Below, piece after piece: positions 56,101 through 63,550 of a stretch of 64,000 bases of DNA. The first letter of the stretch is position 1, and every line of letters begins with the position of its first letter. The translations under genes and the position numbers were made by a program. This stretch comes from Aliterella atlantica CENA595. GTDB lineage: Bacteria; Cyanobacteriota; Cyanobacteriia; Cyanobacteriales; Chroococcidiopsidaceae. The DNA is taken from assembly GCF_000952155.1 (NCBI RefSeq), contig NZ_JYON01000026.1:1-64000 (forward strand), given 5' to 3'. The notes under the pieces are model-generated. The model saw nothing but the letters and a program-made list of their open reading frames with translations. It had not been told where the DNA came from and ran no database searches.

Positions 56101-56416
56101 CAAATTAGACAACCTAATTACCCAATTTGTTGAAGGTAGAGGCGATCGCCTAGTTGATGCTGGACATCCAAAGTTTAGCCAGGGAGAAGTAGTAATTAAT
56201 AAAAAAGGAGACAAATTTACAGGAGTACCCGAAAACGTCTGGAACTTCCACGTCGGCGGTTATCAAGTCTGCCAAAAGTGGCTCAAAGATCGCAAAGGAC
56301 GTACCCTCAGCGATGAAGATATTTTGCATTACCAGAAGATTGTTGTTTCTCTCCAAGAAACTATTGAAATAATGGAAAAAATTGATGCAGCAATTCCAGG
56401 ATTTCCTATTCAATAA
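53144..56416 (+). CDS. Type ISP-like N6-adenine DNA methyltransferase
   Basis: A 1090-residue protein. The central methyltransferase domain has motif I as DVAIGTGTFLHSVIDHI (about 414-430) after EMRELRGVYYTPEPIVSYIVRSVD (about 350-373), and motif IV as NPPYSG (about 533-538). The C-terminal part (about 640-1080), with YYRPFDYRYIFYEP and FPLYLYPD, resembles the target-recognition part of type ISP enzymes such as LlaBIII. The first 330 residues have no Mrr nuclease or SF2 helicase motif, so unlike whole type ISP enzymes it cannot restrict alone. The nearest helicase is at 58684. Confidence 0.85.
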   Translation: MTFTKQLSRALMTGTNEERVEELRKILKYPVQQKDPGGSRFYYLHPGEDEAEARDTCPIAVGFYSELNDATDGEIRSFLTAGEPQPEIYKHYTSRVSEDQPVMYLLLPAKEGAGRVPLVLPNEGGLRSRQIQTFDWNEPELLARLRRLEQGVLPIATRALCSVPLVEGVFYDPIKTAKELARSLAEVARKIEKAIPTVYDAEKKDGYLHKLLKNFQRDLLPNLQATPHNEKDYSFADIYAQTIAYGLFTARVFNHVKDEREGKAKETDFNRQDAWKQLPETNPFLRKLFREISEQKSQELGKELIEAIADIFIILRKTKMDAILSDFRQKMNQEDIVIRFYEDFLKAYKPEMRELRGVYYTPEPIVSYIVRSVDSILKADFGLEDGLVDATKVQVKTKDGKNTKETHKVLITDVAIGTGTFLHSVIDHIHKSFKPSQQLTWSDYVSQHLLPRLSGFELLMAPYAVAHMKLGLQLAELGYKFDTDERLRVYLTNALQEAFQIPPADGFDNWIRDEADAANIIKQEAPVMVLLGNPPYSGHSANNGTWISNLLKGKDTITSQETSSYFEVDGKPLGEKNPKWLNDDYVKFIRFSQWRIEQTGYGILAFVTNHGYLDNPTFRGMRQSLMETFDDIYVLDLHGNSKKKERCPDGSKDENVFDIQQGVSINIFVKHPNGKKENATVHHANLWGVQECKYNWLKENDINTTQWTTLQPQSPFYLFVPQNNDLLAEYQDGLKITEAMSTNGWGIATRKDYLLTDFTVESLTQRMSIVVNGTLDEAYQEGVKDNESWSFSKIKNRLGSDIKSRVYSYYYRPFDYRYIFYEPLMIERGDHRLPIAKNFIHERNNLSLLISRTGAASGSPIWDVMFVGDSLSDLNLFRRGGAFIFPLYLYPDTDNLHQSTTAEQRRPNFSEDFLNAIKDKLGYIPTPEAIFYYIYAIFHSPTYRTRYAEFLKIDFPRVPLTSCDRLFRQLATYGEELVALHLMKSPKLDNLITQFVEGRGDRLVDAGHPKFSQGEVVINKKGDKFTGVPENVWNFHVGGYQVCQKWLKDRKGRTLSDEDILHYQKIVVSLQETIEIMEKIDAAIPGFPIQ

Positions 56417-56435
56417 ATATTACTAGGTTGGAAAT

Positions 56436-56810
56436 ATGAAAAGAGACATGGAGTTAATTCGTAAAATTTTAATGCAGTTAGAAGAGAGTCCAACACATGA
56501 TATTCCAGTTCAATTAAATATTGAAGGCTATAAACTAGAGGAAATTAATTACAACGTAGGTATTGCTTGGAAAGGTGGATTAATAGAAATCTACGACAAG
56601 CCGATTAGTACACTCAATTCTACTACCCGCTATTTACCTAAGTGTCTAACATGGGAAGGTCATGACTTTCTTGATGCTAGTAGAAACGATAACGTATGGA
56701 AAAGAGTGTTAAAAGTAGCAAAAGAAAAAGGTGGTGGTTTAGCTTTTGATGTCTTTAAAGCTCTGCTTATTCAATACGCAAAGGAAGAATTTAATGTTTT
56801 ACCCCACTAG
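56436..56810 (+). CDS. DUF2513 protein
   Basis: A 124-residue protein matching DUF2513 by its start (MKRDMELIRKILMQLEE) and centre (YNVGIAWKGGLIEI and LTWEGHDFLDASRNDNVWKRVLK, about 63-90). The family has no known activity and is often seen near defence genes and prophages. It is 19 nt after the methyltransferase stop, so they are probably one transcript. Confidence 0.8.
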   Translation: MKRDMELIRKILMQLEESPTHDIPVQLNIEGYKLEEINYNVGIAWKGGLIEIYDKPISTLNSTTRYLPKCLTWEGHDFLDASRNDNVWKRVLKVAKEKGGGLAFDVFKALLIQYAKEEFNVLPH

Positions 56811-56824
56811 CTTGCGATCGCAAG

Positions 56825-57100
56825 TTAGTCATCAATGATGTCTCCAGCCATCAATTCTCTCCAATCATTCGAGTCTTGATAGTGTGTTGCCATTTCCTCT
56901 GCTTGCATAGCCAAAATAGCCCGCCGCTCTGCCAAAGGCTTTTGCAGAAAAGCTTTCCGCTCATCCAAAGTAAGGCTACCTGTATTTTCAGCCCTGTTAT
57001 TGCTATCCAATGCAGATAATTTTTGTTTAACTAATTCTCGTTCTGCTGGCGAGAGATTAGCGACTATTTGAACAATCGAATCTACAAGTTGAGTATTCAT
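56825..57100 (-). CDS. Orphan antitoxin-like protein
   Basis: A 91-residue protein from ATG 57100. The first half is SIVQIVANLSPAERELVKQKLSAL, and the C-terminus LAERRAILAMQAEEMATHYQDSNDWRELMAGDIIDD is typical of cyanobacterial antitoxins that precede PemK/MazF-type toxins. No toxin gene follows on the minus strand; DUF2513 lies there on the other strand. It may be a solitary antitoxin. Confidence 0.6.
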   Translation of the reverse strand: MNTQLVDSIVQIVANLSPAERELVKQKLSALDSNNRAENTGSLTLDERKAFLQKPLAERRAILAMQAEEMATHYQDSNDWRELMAGDIIDD

Positions 57101-57190
57101 GCACACTCTATCTCAGAAATGTAACTCTATTATAAATTCCTAAGTATCTAACTCGTTCACAAGCAAAAAACCGCTTTCCAGGAGAAGATA

Positions 57191-57283
57191 ATGATTCACT
57201 ATCAGCGTATTGTTGTAGCTCTTAAAGAAACTATTGAGATAATGGAAAATATTGATAAAGCAATTCCCAGCTTTCCCATCTAG
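57191..57283 (+). pseudogene. Second copy of the methyltransferase C-terminus (30 residues)
   Basis: ATG 57191 reads MIHYQRIVVALKETIEIMEN then IDKAIPSFPI and stop. This repeats the last 30 residues of the type ISP-like enzyme (LHYQKIVVSLQETIEIMEKI...PGFPIQ) with few changes. The upstream part is gone. It is a scar of a duplication or of an earlier methyltransferase copy. Confidence 0.7.
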
Positions 57284-57300
57284 TAAAGGAGCTACCTGCT

Positions 57301-57618
57301 ATGACTATTAAAGAACTGCTGCTTCAAGAAATAGATTCTACTGACGATCCCCTTCTAGAAGAAACTCTTGATTTCTTGCGCTTCCTCAAAACTAAGCAAA
57401 CTCCAACACAACCAGAAGCCAACACCGCAGCATCAGATGACCAAATTGCAACAGAAGCCTACAAACCTGCTCAATCTACAGGGCGAAGTCTTCTAGAGCA
57501 TCTAAAAACTATTGGTACTTGGGAAGGAGATGACTTTGAAGAATGTCTTGAAATGGTATATGCCACTCGTGGTAAAGCCAAATTCCACTACGAATGCAAT
57601 CCCTTTGATGATGAGTAA
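57301..57618 (+). CDS. Antitoxin of the VapC-type pair
   Basis: A 105-residue protein: MTIKELLLQEIDSTDDPLLEETLDFLRFLKTKQ, a helical N-terminus of the DUF2281-like antitoxin type, then a linker and a C-terminal segment ending RGKAKFHYECNPFDDE, probably the toxin-binding part. Its stop codon overlaps the VapC ATG by one base (TAATG). The fold is not certain. Confidence 0.7.
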   Translation: MTIKELLLQEIDSTDDPLLEETLDFLRFLKTKQTPTQPEANTAASDDQIATEAYKPAQSTGRSLLEHLKTIGTWEGDDFEECLEMVYATRGKAKFHYECNPFDDE

Positions 57619-58061
57619 TGTATTTACTAGATACTAACCACTGTAGCGGCGCAATTCTAGGCAATACTAGCATCCTGCGTCGTCTTGCTGAAGCTGAAAA
57701 TACTGCGATCGCTACCTGCGTAATCGTGAAAGGGGAACTGATCTATATGGCAGAACGTTCTCAACAAAAAGAGCGTAACTTAGCCTTAGCTCACCGCTTC
57801 TTGGAAGGCATATATACTTACGACATCAATGGAGAAACTGCTGATATTTACGCACAACTGAAAGCAGCGCTATTCAATCAGTTTGCACCCAAAGAAAAAA
57901 GCAAACGCCGGAAAACGAAAATCACTGATTTAGGATTTGACGAAAACGATCTTTGGATTGCTGCCGTTGCTTTACAGCATAATCTCACGGTTGTTTCAGG
58001 TGACAGCGACTTTGAGCGGATTCAACAAGGAGGAACATTAACCCTAGAATCCTGGCTCTAA
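57618..58061 (+). CDS. vapC: VapC-type PIN-domain toxin
   Basis: A 147-residue PIN ribonuclease. Acidic active-site residues are in MYLLDTNHCSG (Asp5), VIVKGELIYMAE (Glu about 40), LGFDENDLWIAAVALQHNLTVVSGDSDF (Asp about 110 and 128-130). Length and layout are normal for VapC. It cleaves RNA when its antitoxin is lost. Confidence 0.9.
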   Translation: MYLLDTNHCSGAILGNTSILRRLAEAENTAIATCVIVKGELIYMAERSQQKERNLALAHRFLEGIYTYDINGETADIYAQLKAALFNQFAPKEKSKRRKTKITDLGFDENDLWIAAVALQHNLTVVSGDSDFERIQQGGTLTLESWL

Positions 58062-58087
58062 TAATGCTCTACCAAAAGGAGAAAACA

Positions 58088-58291
58088 ATGATTCCCCCAA
58101 TTGAATTAACTCGTAGAGGCTTTAAAGCCCTAGTTGATGCTCTTGGATACGTTGATGCTATTCGGTTTATAAAACAGTTCGATCTTGGTAATGGCGACTA
58201 CACAAAAGAACGTCAGCAATGGCTAGACAAGATGAGCTTAGAAGATATTTGGACAGATATCCAACAACGCCAAAATCAAGACGACGGTTGA
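58088..58291 (+). CDS. Small protein after VapC, possible antitoxin
   Basis: A 67-residue protein from ATG 58088 behind AAAGGAG (MIPPIELTRRGFKALVDALG then YVDAIRFIKQFDLGNGDYTKERQQWLDKMSLEDIWTDIQQR). The pattern LTRRGFKALVDALGYVDAIRFI is found in cyanobacterial genes of unknown role, some placed like antitoxins. It may belong to the vapBC transcript as a third gene. Confidence 0.55.
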   Translation: MIPPIELTRRGFKALVDALGYVDAIRFIKQFDLGNGDYTKERQQWLDKMSLEDIWTDIQQRQNQDDG

Positions 58292-58436
58292 CAAAATACT
58301 GAATCTATTGCTGAAGCGATCGCAACTCTTGCTTTTTTCTAAACTTGGGATTAAGAGCAATCATTTTTAGTGGATAAAACAAGTAATTATAAATATCATA
58401 TTTCTCCTATAAGTATGAAGTAAATAATTTAAAAAT

Positions 58437-58637
58437 ATGCTCAGAATTTTACTTCAAAAAATAATATATTTCCTTAATTATGTTAAACATAAACAGCTTT
58501 GCAAAAAACAAATAGGTAAGTTGCCCTCACCTCAATTTCCTCCTCAAGAGAACTTAGAAACAGCTTTATTAAGTGAAGCTTCTCTACAAGAAGACTGGTT
58601 GACTCCAGAAGAAGATGAAGCGTGGCAACATTTGTGA
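58437..58637 (+). CDS. Small antitoxin-like reading frame before the PLD-helicase
   Basis: A 66-residue frame. The C-terminus LSEASLQEDWLTPEEDEAWQHL is typical of small cyanobacterial antitoxins. The N-terminus (LRILLQKIIYFLNYVKHKQLCK) is hydrophobic-basic and looks unlike the usual form, so it may be a hybrid. It overlaps the longest possible helicase frame by 23 nt, but the helicase probably starts later, at 58684. Confidence 0.45.
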   Translation: MLRILLQKIIYFLNYVKHKQLCKKQIGKLPSPQFPPQENLETALLSEASLQEDWLTPEEDEAWQHL

Positions 58638-58683
58638 CGCAGAAAGCCATATCCCAAATTATCGAGATTTTGCAGCAATAATT

Positions 58684-61600
58684 ATGCTAGATACCGTTAT
58701 CTCCGACTTAATCCGCAAGCAGCGCCCCTACTACTTGCTGCAAGGTAGCCCAATCAAAGGTATTGACAATCAATACTGGCTAATATTCAAACACCGCGAC
58801 GCTGACAACCTGCTGCACAACATCGTCACATTTCTCGGTATCGGCGACAAACAAGCCACAGATAGATTGCTGCGAATTGACCCCAAAAGCGCCAAAGTTT
58901 TTACCTACACACCTCACCAACAAGGAAATTTACCTAGCCTCACGCTGCTGCGAACCAGCAACCTGACTACAATTGAACAATTCCTCCACCAAGAAAGTGT
59001 TAGCAAAGAAAAAGCTTTACTTGCAGGAAGCTTCTTAGAACTCAAAAATCGCCGCCGCAGATTCAACCTCCCCGACGAACTAGATAATTACAACACCTTT
59101 ATCAGCAACGCTCTAGAACGCACCCAAATCTATCGCCGTTCTACAGCATACTTTGATAGTGGCGTGCTGAAACTGTACGAAGAACCCCTAAAAGCGATCG
59201 CCCAAAATGAAGGTCAAATTCGCCTATTAATGGATTGGCAAGGCTTCACCAAACGCGCAGATGCCGCAGAATTAGAAAAATTAACCGACCCCGACTATCG
59301 CCACAAATTTGCCTGTCGCACTTTAGCTGAATTTCTCAATGGCTTAGAAAATAGCGCCTTTACCAGCACAGAAATTTTAGCGGAGTTAATTCGCCTGGGA
59401 TTATTGCAAATCAAACTGGTGAAAATGGAATCGGGACGAGCCATTTATCATAAAAAAACTGGCATCTTCAGTGACGCTTTAGATAACCATATTTTCCACG
59501 AAGGATCGGATAACTTTACTCGCGCCGCTCATAGCAAAAACGCCGAAAGCGTTACCTTTCTCTACTCTTGGGACGAACTAGATTCCGAAGCCATATTTAC
59601 TAGCATCGCTCAATTTGATACCGAGTGGCACAGGGAAGATATTACCTTCGACCTATCACAGGAGTTTTTACAACAAGTATTAGCAGAACGCGATCGCCGC
59701 GCCAAACTAAAGCAACCAGTTATAGACTCCATTACTCCCGATGAATTTACCCCAGGAGAAACTACAAAAGTTGAAATTACGGGTCAAAACTTAGATACAG
59801 TAAGCGAAATTGAAGTAAATGAATTAGTTAAAGTAGAGATTCAGGAGAGACAAAGCGATCGCCTAACTGGTGAAATTGCGATCGCTCCCGATCACCCACC
59901 AATTACCCTTACAGACTTTAAAGTTAAAACTACAACAGGCGTTTACAACACCTCACCAAAGAAGCCCGCCACAGTCAGCCAATCTTTAGAAATTCCAGAC
60001 TTTAGCGAAATAGAAGGCTTCAAGCAAGCAGTAGAACTACTTTTATCTGGAAAATACGGCACTCCTCAAGACTTTCTTTACTGGCTAGCAGAACAAAAAT
60101 CCCATCAATTTCGCCTCGAACGCAGCGATTTACTAGATCGACTGGTTAACAAAGATACCCTCTTTGAACATCAAAAATCAGGAGCGCAACACTGCCTAAG
60201 AGTCATGCAAGACTTTGGCGTAGTCGTCTGTGCTGATGCTGTAGGTTTGGGTAAAACGCGATTAGCTGCTGCCGTTGCTAGATTGTACCGCGAACAAAAC
60301 CCGCAAGCTAAAATTGCCATTATTGCCGCCAAAAAGCTGTATTCCAACTGGGAAAGAGAACTAGCAGAACTGGGATTTAAGCTCAACGAAAATTGCGAAA
60401 TCTACAACAAAAACTTGATGAGCCGTAAAGGTAGCAACTTTCGCGAAAACCTCTATCGCTACGGCGGTCCCGACTTAGTAATTATAGACGAAGCCCACGA
60501 AGGCATCCGCAATTATAATAACCGCATTCATAAAACTTGCGTCGAAATGCAAGAGCGCGATCGCATCTCTGGCAAACAGCGCCATTTTCTCCTCCTTACC
60601 GCCACACCCTGGAATAACAGCCGCAAAGATATCTACAACATCCTTTCCCCTTTCATCAGCCGCTTAGAAGGCTTCAAAGAACTAGGCTTTCCAGCAGAAA
60701 TGCAACATTGGTTTCAAAACCGAGACATTGGTGTTGAGAACTTCACCGACAACACCGAACTATTTCGCCGCACGTACCGCGAACTATTTTTGCAACGCAC
60801 CCGCCAAATGCTGCGCGATGCTACACCAGACTTAAATATGTATGCCAAACGGATAGCAGAATGGTTGCCAGTACAATTTGAAAATAGTACAGAACAAGCC
60901 TTAGACCAAATATTCACATCTTTTGAAACCAGTTTATTTATTCCCTTTGCCGATCCCATCCGCTATTTGCGCGGTAGCGTAGAACAACGAAGTTTACTAC
61001 AAAATCAACGCCGCTTTTTCTTGCAACGAGCAGAATCAAGTATGTATGCATTGCGGCGGACAATTTACAATTTTGGCGATCGCATCCGCCAAATGCAACA
61101 CCGCTTAAATAATGTTGCTCCAACTGCTGATGGCTTAAAAGAATTTTTACTACTACATTACGGCTTTGAGTCAGAAAAGAAGCTCCAAACTGAATTTTTT
61201 GACTTTAACGATGCTGAAGCTTGGGATGAAGACGAGGAAGAAGAAGATGAAGCAGAAACAGAAGCAGAACAGGAAAATCGCAGTAAGCTACGTCGCTCTA
61301 TTGAACTTGCTACAGATGCCTTACAAGCGCACCCAGACGACGCTCAAGCTATTTATACACAAATGCTGAACGCTTGTGAAGGCGACTTGCTTCAGCTAGA
61401 ACAAATTCAAAATCTGTTGACAGGTGAATTTGCGATCGACCATAAAAGAGAGCAAGTTACGCGCAAAGTCCAAGAATTAGTTAGCCAAGGTCATAAAGTA
61501 TTGCTAATTTCTACCTTTAGCGACACAGTAATAGACTACTACCGTTATATGACTCGCAACAGCGCGATGCCTTCGGCGGTTCGCGAAGCGACCATCGCAT

Positions 61601-62928
61601 CTCAAGGAATTGGTATGGTAATTGGTGCAACTAAAACCTACTACCAACACGGATCGCCTGTCAAAATTAGTCCGATTAATGCTTTAAAAGGCGATCGCTC
61701 TCAAACTAACTTAAAACGCCAGCAAATATTTCGGTTATTTGCTCCCGCTGCTACCTGCAAAACTGAAGATGAACGCCCCAAACCAACAGAAGAACTAACC
61801 GTTCTCATCGGCTCAGAAACCCTATCTGTAGGGCAAAATCTCCAAGATGCAGACTACCTAATTAACATCGATTTGCCTTGGAATCCGATGGTTTTAGAAC
61901 AGCGCATCGGCAGAATAGATCGCCCCAAACAGCACAAAGTAGAAAATATTTATATCTACTATGCCAATAGTGAAAGCCAACTGTTGCGCCAAGCCAGCCG
62001 TTTAACTAATTTGCACAAAAAACTCGTAGGAGAATTAGAAAGCAATAATGGCGCAATCCCCAGTATTTCTAGTGCAGAAACGCTAAAAGCCTCAATTTAC
62101 GGCGACACCCTCTTTGATGACGAAGTTCTACCAGGATATATAGATTTTCTCGGCAGCCTAGCAAAAGTGAGGCGGATGGAACAGGGGAATTTACAAGAAG
62201 AAACTTATCAAAAGCAGGAAACTAGCCGCGATCTATACACCCATAATGAAATATTACACAGCGAAGAATTAGGCAAGTTAGTAGAGCAACTAGGCGAAGA
62301 TTATCAAGCCTTACCAATTAGTTTAGGTCGCTACACAGGAGAAATAGACGAACCAAACGGCTTAGTAGCGCTGACACTAGACTATTTTGGACCAAATGGC
62401 GAACCAATACCCGATCGCAGACAAACGATATATTGGAACGATCGCACTGGCGAAAAAGATGGTTATGGGATAGCGATCGCTACTGCATTCAAAACACCTG
62501 TTTCTGGCGATGTATTTTCCACCACCCATCTATTAGCAAAGGCGCAAAACCTTTATAACGAGCTAGTTATGCTCAAACAACAACGAGTAACCCAAGTAGA
62601 ACAACCAGAAACGCTAGAGAATATTACAATTACAAGCGATCGCATTTATAAAATCAACCAGCGCGTCAGCAAGCTCGATTCTTTCCCAGCAGGTATAGAA
62701 AGAACAGTAGTTAAAACTACATTCAAGAAACTAAACGCATGGCGTGAAAATAAACAAGTACAGAAGCTTCTACGCGATTATACAGACGGCAATAAAGCCC
62801 AATTAGACGATGCAAGCTTCGTTAGCCAATTAGTCCAAGATACAGACAAACTTAACCTAATTGCTCAAGAAGGTATCAAACCTAGTAGTCTAAAAGTCTC
62901 TTTAGCAGCACTTTTGCTGAGAGTATAG
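58684..62928 (+). CDS. PLD-IPT/TIG-SNF2 helicase protein
   Basis: A 1414-residue protein. Residues about 130-320 contain a phospholipase-D-like nuclease domain (TQIYRRSTAYFDSG; AIYHKKTGIFSD with the His-x-Lys; GSDNFTRAAH). Residues about 345-425 look like an IPT/TIG Ig-like domain (IDSITPDEFTPGETTKVEITGQNLDTVSEI). A SNF2-type helicase follows: motif I AVGLGKTRLA (about 518), II IIDEAHEG (about 599), III LLTATPWNN (about 638), VI LEQRIGRIDRPKQHKVE (about 1071). An acidic patch (about 847-864) precedes the second helicase lobe. ATG 58684 (MLDTVISDLIRK) is preferred over 58615. Confidence 0.85.
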   Translation: MLDTVISDLIRKQRPYYLLQGSPIKGIDNQYWLIFKHRDADNLLHNIVTFLGIGDKQATDRLLRIDPKSAKVFTYTPHQQGNLPSLTLLRTSNLTTIEQFLHQESVSKEKALLAGSFLELKNRRRRFNLPDELDNYNTFISNALERTQIYRRSTAYFDSGVLKLYEEPLKAIAQNEGQIRLLMDWQGFTKRADAAELEKLTDPDYRHKFACRTLAEFLNGLENSAFTSTEILAELIRLGLLQIKLVKMESGRAIYHKKTGIFSDALDNHIFHEGSDNFTRAAHSKNAESVTFLYSWDELDSEAIFTSIAQFDTEWHREDITFDLSQEFLQQVLAERDRRAKLKQPVIDSITPDEFTPGETTKVEITGQNLDTVSEIEVNELVKVEIQERQSDRLTGEIAIAPDHPPITLTDFKVKTTTGVYNTSPKKPATVSQSLEIPDFSEIEGFKQAVELLLSGKYGTPQDFLYWLAEQKSHQFRLERSDLLDRLVNKDTLFEHQKSGAQHCLRVMQDFGVVVCADAVGLGKTRLAAAVARLYREQNPQAKIAIIAAKKLYSNWERELAELGFKLNENCEIYNKNLMSRKGSNFRENLYRYGGPDLVIIDEAHEGIRNYNNRIHKTCVEMQERDRISGKQRHFLLLTATPWNNSRKDIYNILSPFISRLEGFKELGFPAEMQHWFQNRDIGVENFTDNTELFRRTYRELFLQRTRQMLRDATPDLNMYAKRIAEWLPVQFENSTEQALDQIFTSFETSLFIPFADPIRYLRGSVEQRSLLQNQRRFFLQRAESSMYALRRTIYNFGDRIRQMQHRLNNVAPTADGLKEFLLLHYGFESEKKLQTEFFDFNDAEAWDEDEEEEDEAETEAEQENRSKLRRSIELATDALQAHPDDAQAIYTQMLNACEGDLLQLEQIQNLLTGEFAIDHKREQVTRKVQELVSQGHKVLLISTFSDTVIDYYRYMTRNSAMPSAVREATIASQGIGMVIGATKTYYQHGSPVKISPINALKGDRSQTNLKRQQIFRLFAPAATCKTEDERPKPTEELTVLIGSETLSVGQNLQDADYLINIDLPWNPMVLEQRIGRIDRPKQHKVENIYIYYANSESQLLRQASRLTNLHKKLVGELESNNGAIPSISSAETLKASIYGDTLFDDEVLPGYIDFLGSLAKVRRMEQGNLQEETYQKQETSRDLYTHNEILHSEELGKLVEQLGEDYQALPISLGRYTGEIDEPNGLVALTLDYFGPNGEPIPDRRQTIYWNDRTGEKDGYGIAIATAFKTPVSGDVFSTTHLLAKAQNLYNELVMLKQQRVTQVEQPETLENITITSDRIYKINQRVSKLDSFPAGIERTVVKTTFKKLNAWRENKQVQKLLRDYTDGNKAQLDDASFVSQLVQDTDKLNLIAQEGIKPSSLKVSLAALLLRV
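61564..61598. repeat. Short inverted-repeat element inside the helicase gene
   Basis: GCGATG (61564-61569) and CATCGC (61593-61598) bracket a GC-rich core with CTTCGG and TTCGCGAA. In frame it reads AMPSAVREATIA, between YYRYMTRNS and SQGIGMVIG. It resembles dispersed repeats with GCGATG-CCTTCGG that I recall from cyanobacterial genomes. Confidence 0.6.
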
Positions 62929-63055
62929 CTAGGAGCGATCGCTTATTATTGCCAAATATGTACCGCAAAAGACCTAAATACCTAAACATAATTTATTTAA
63001 AAATGCTCTTAATCCGCGCAGGCGTGTAGATGCGGTTTCCAACCTCCCCATACTA

Positions 63056-63547
63056 ATGAAACCTTTTCTTATTTATTTAACCCTAGTTATATTTCTAGCA
63101 AGCTGTCAGCCTAACATTGCACCCCAAGGAATGACAGTAGAAGTGCAAAAGGTAATCAGCGGACAAACTTTAGAAGTTGCAGCTACAAATCGCCAAATAA
63201 TGAAAGTACGCCTAATTGGTATCGATGCTCCCGATTTACGCCAGCAGCCTTGGGGAAAAGCAGCCAAAGCTGGCTTAGAAGCGATGCTTATTGGTAAACG
63301 TGCAGTTATAGAATTAGAGGCGCAACCAGATGAATTTGGGCGGCGTTTGGCTTATATTTGGTGCGATCGCCTTCTCATCAACGAAGAAATAGTAAACCAA
63401 GGCTACGTGCTAGCCTCGCCGCAAGGTAAATACGCCCAACGGCTAATTCTCGCTCAAGAATGGGCTAGACTCATGGAACGGGGAATTTGGAACCCCTCTC
63501 AGCCTATGCGCCTGACTCCAGCCGAATTTCGCTCTCAATATCGCTAA
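63056..63547 (+). CDS. Thermonuclease (SNase-like) lipoprotein
   Basis: A 163-residue exported protein with the lipobox FLASC (Cys about 17). The staphylococcal-nuclease fold is marked by VQKVISGQTLEV, VRLIGIDAPDLRQQPWGKAA (about 51-70) and DEFGRRLAYIW (about 92-102). The catalytic Args are present (V-R-L and G-R-R), but the position of the usual Glu in APE is Asp (DAPD), which may lower activity. It lies 3 nt before the following gene. Confidence 0.88.
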   Translation: MKPFLIYLTLVIFLASCQPNIAPQGMTVEVQKVISGQTLEVAATNRQIMKVRLIGIDAPDLRQQPWGKAAKAGLEAMLIGKRAVIELEAQPDEFGRRLAYIWCDRLLINEEIVNQGYVLASPQGKYAQRLILAQEWARLMERGIWNPSQPMRLTPAEFRSQYR

Positions 63548-63550
63548 ATT

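Noticed and set aside
58615-58683. Start of the PLD-helicase at 58615
   Set aside because: The 23 extra residues overlap the previous small gene; MLDTVISDLIRK from 58684 is a more natural start.
52827-62928. A classic DISARM or BREX locus
   Set aside because: No drmA, drmB, pglZ or brxC-like genes occur; only a methylase, a helicase and small genes are seen.
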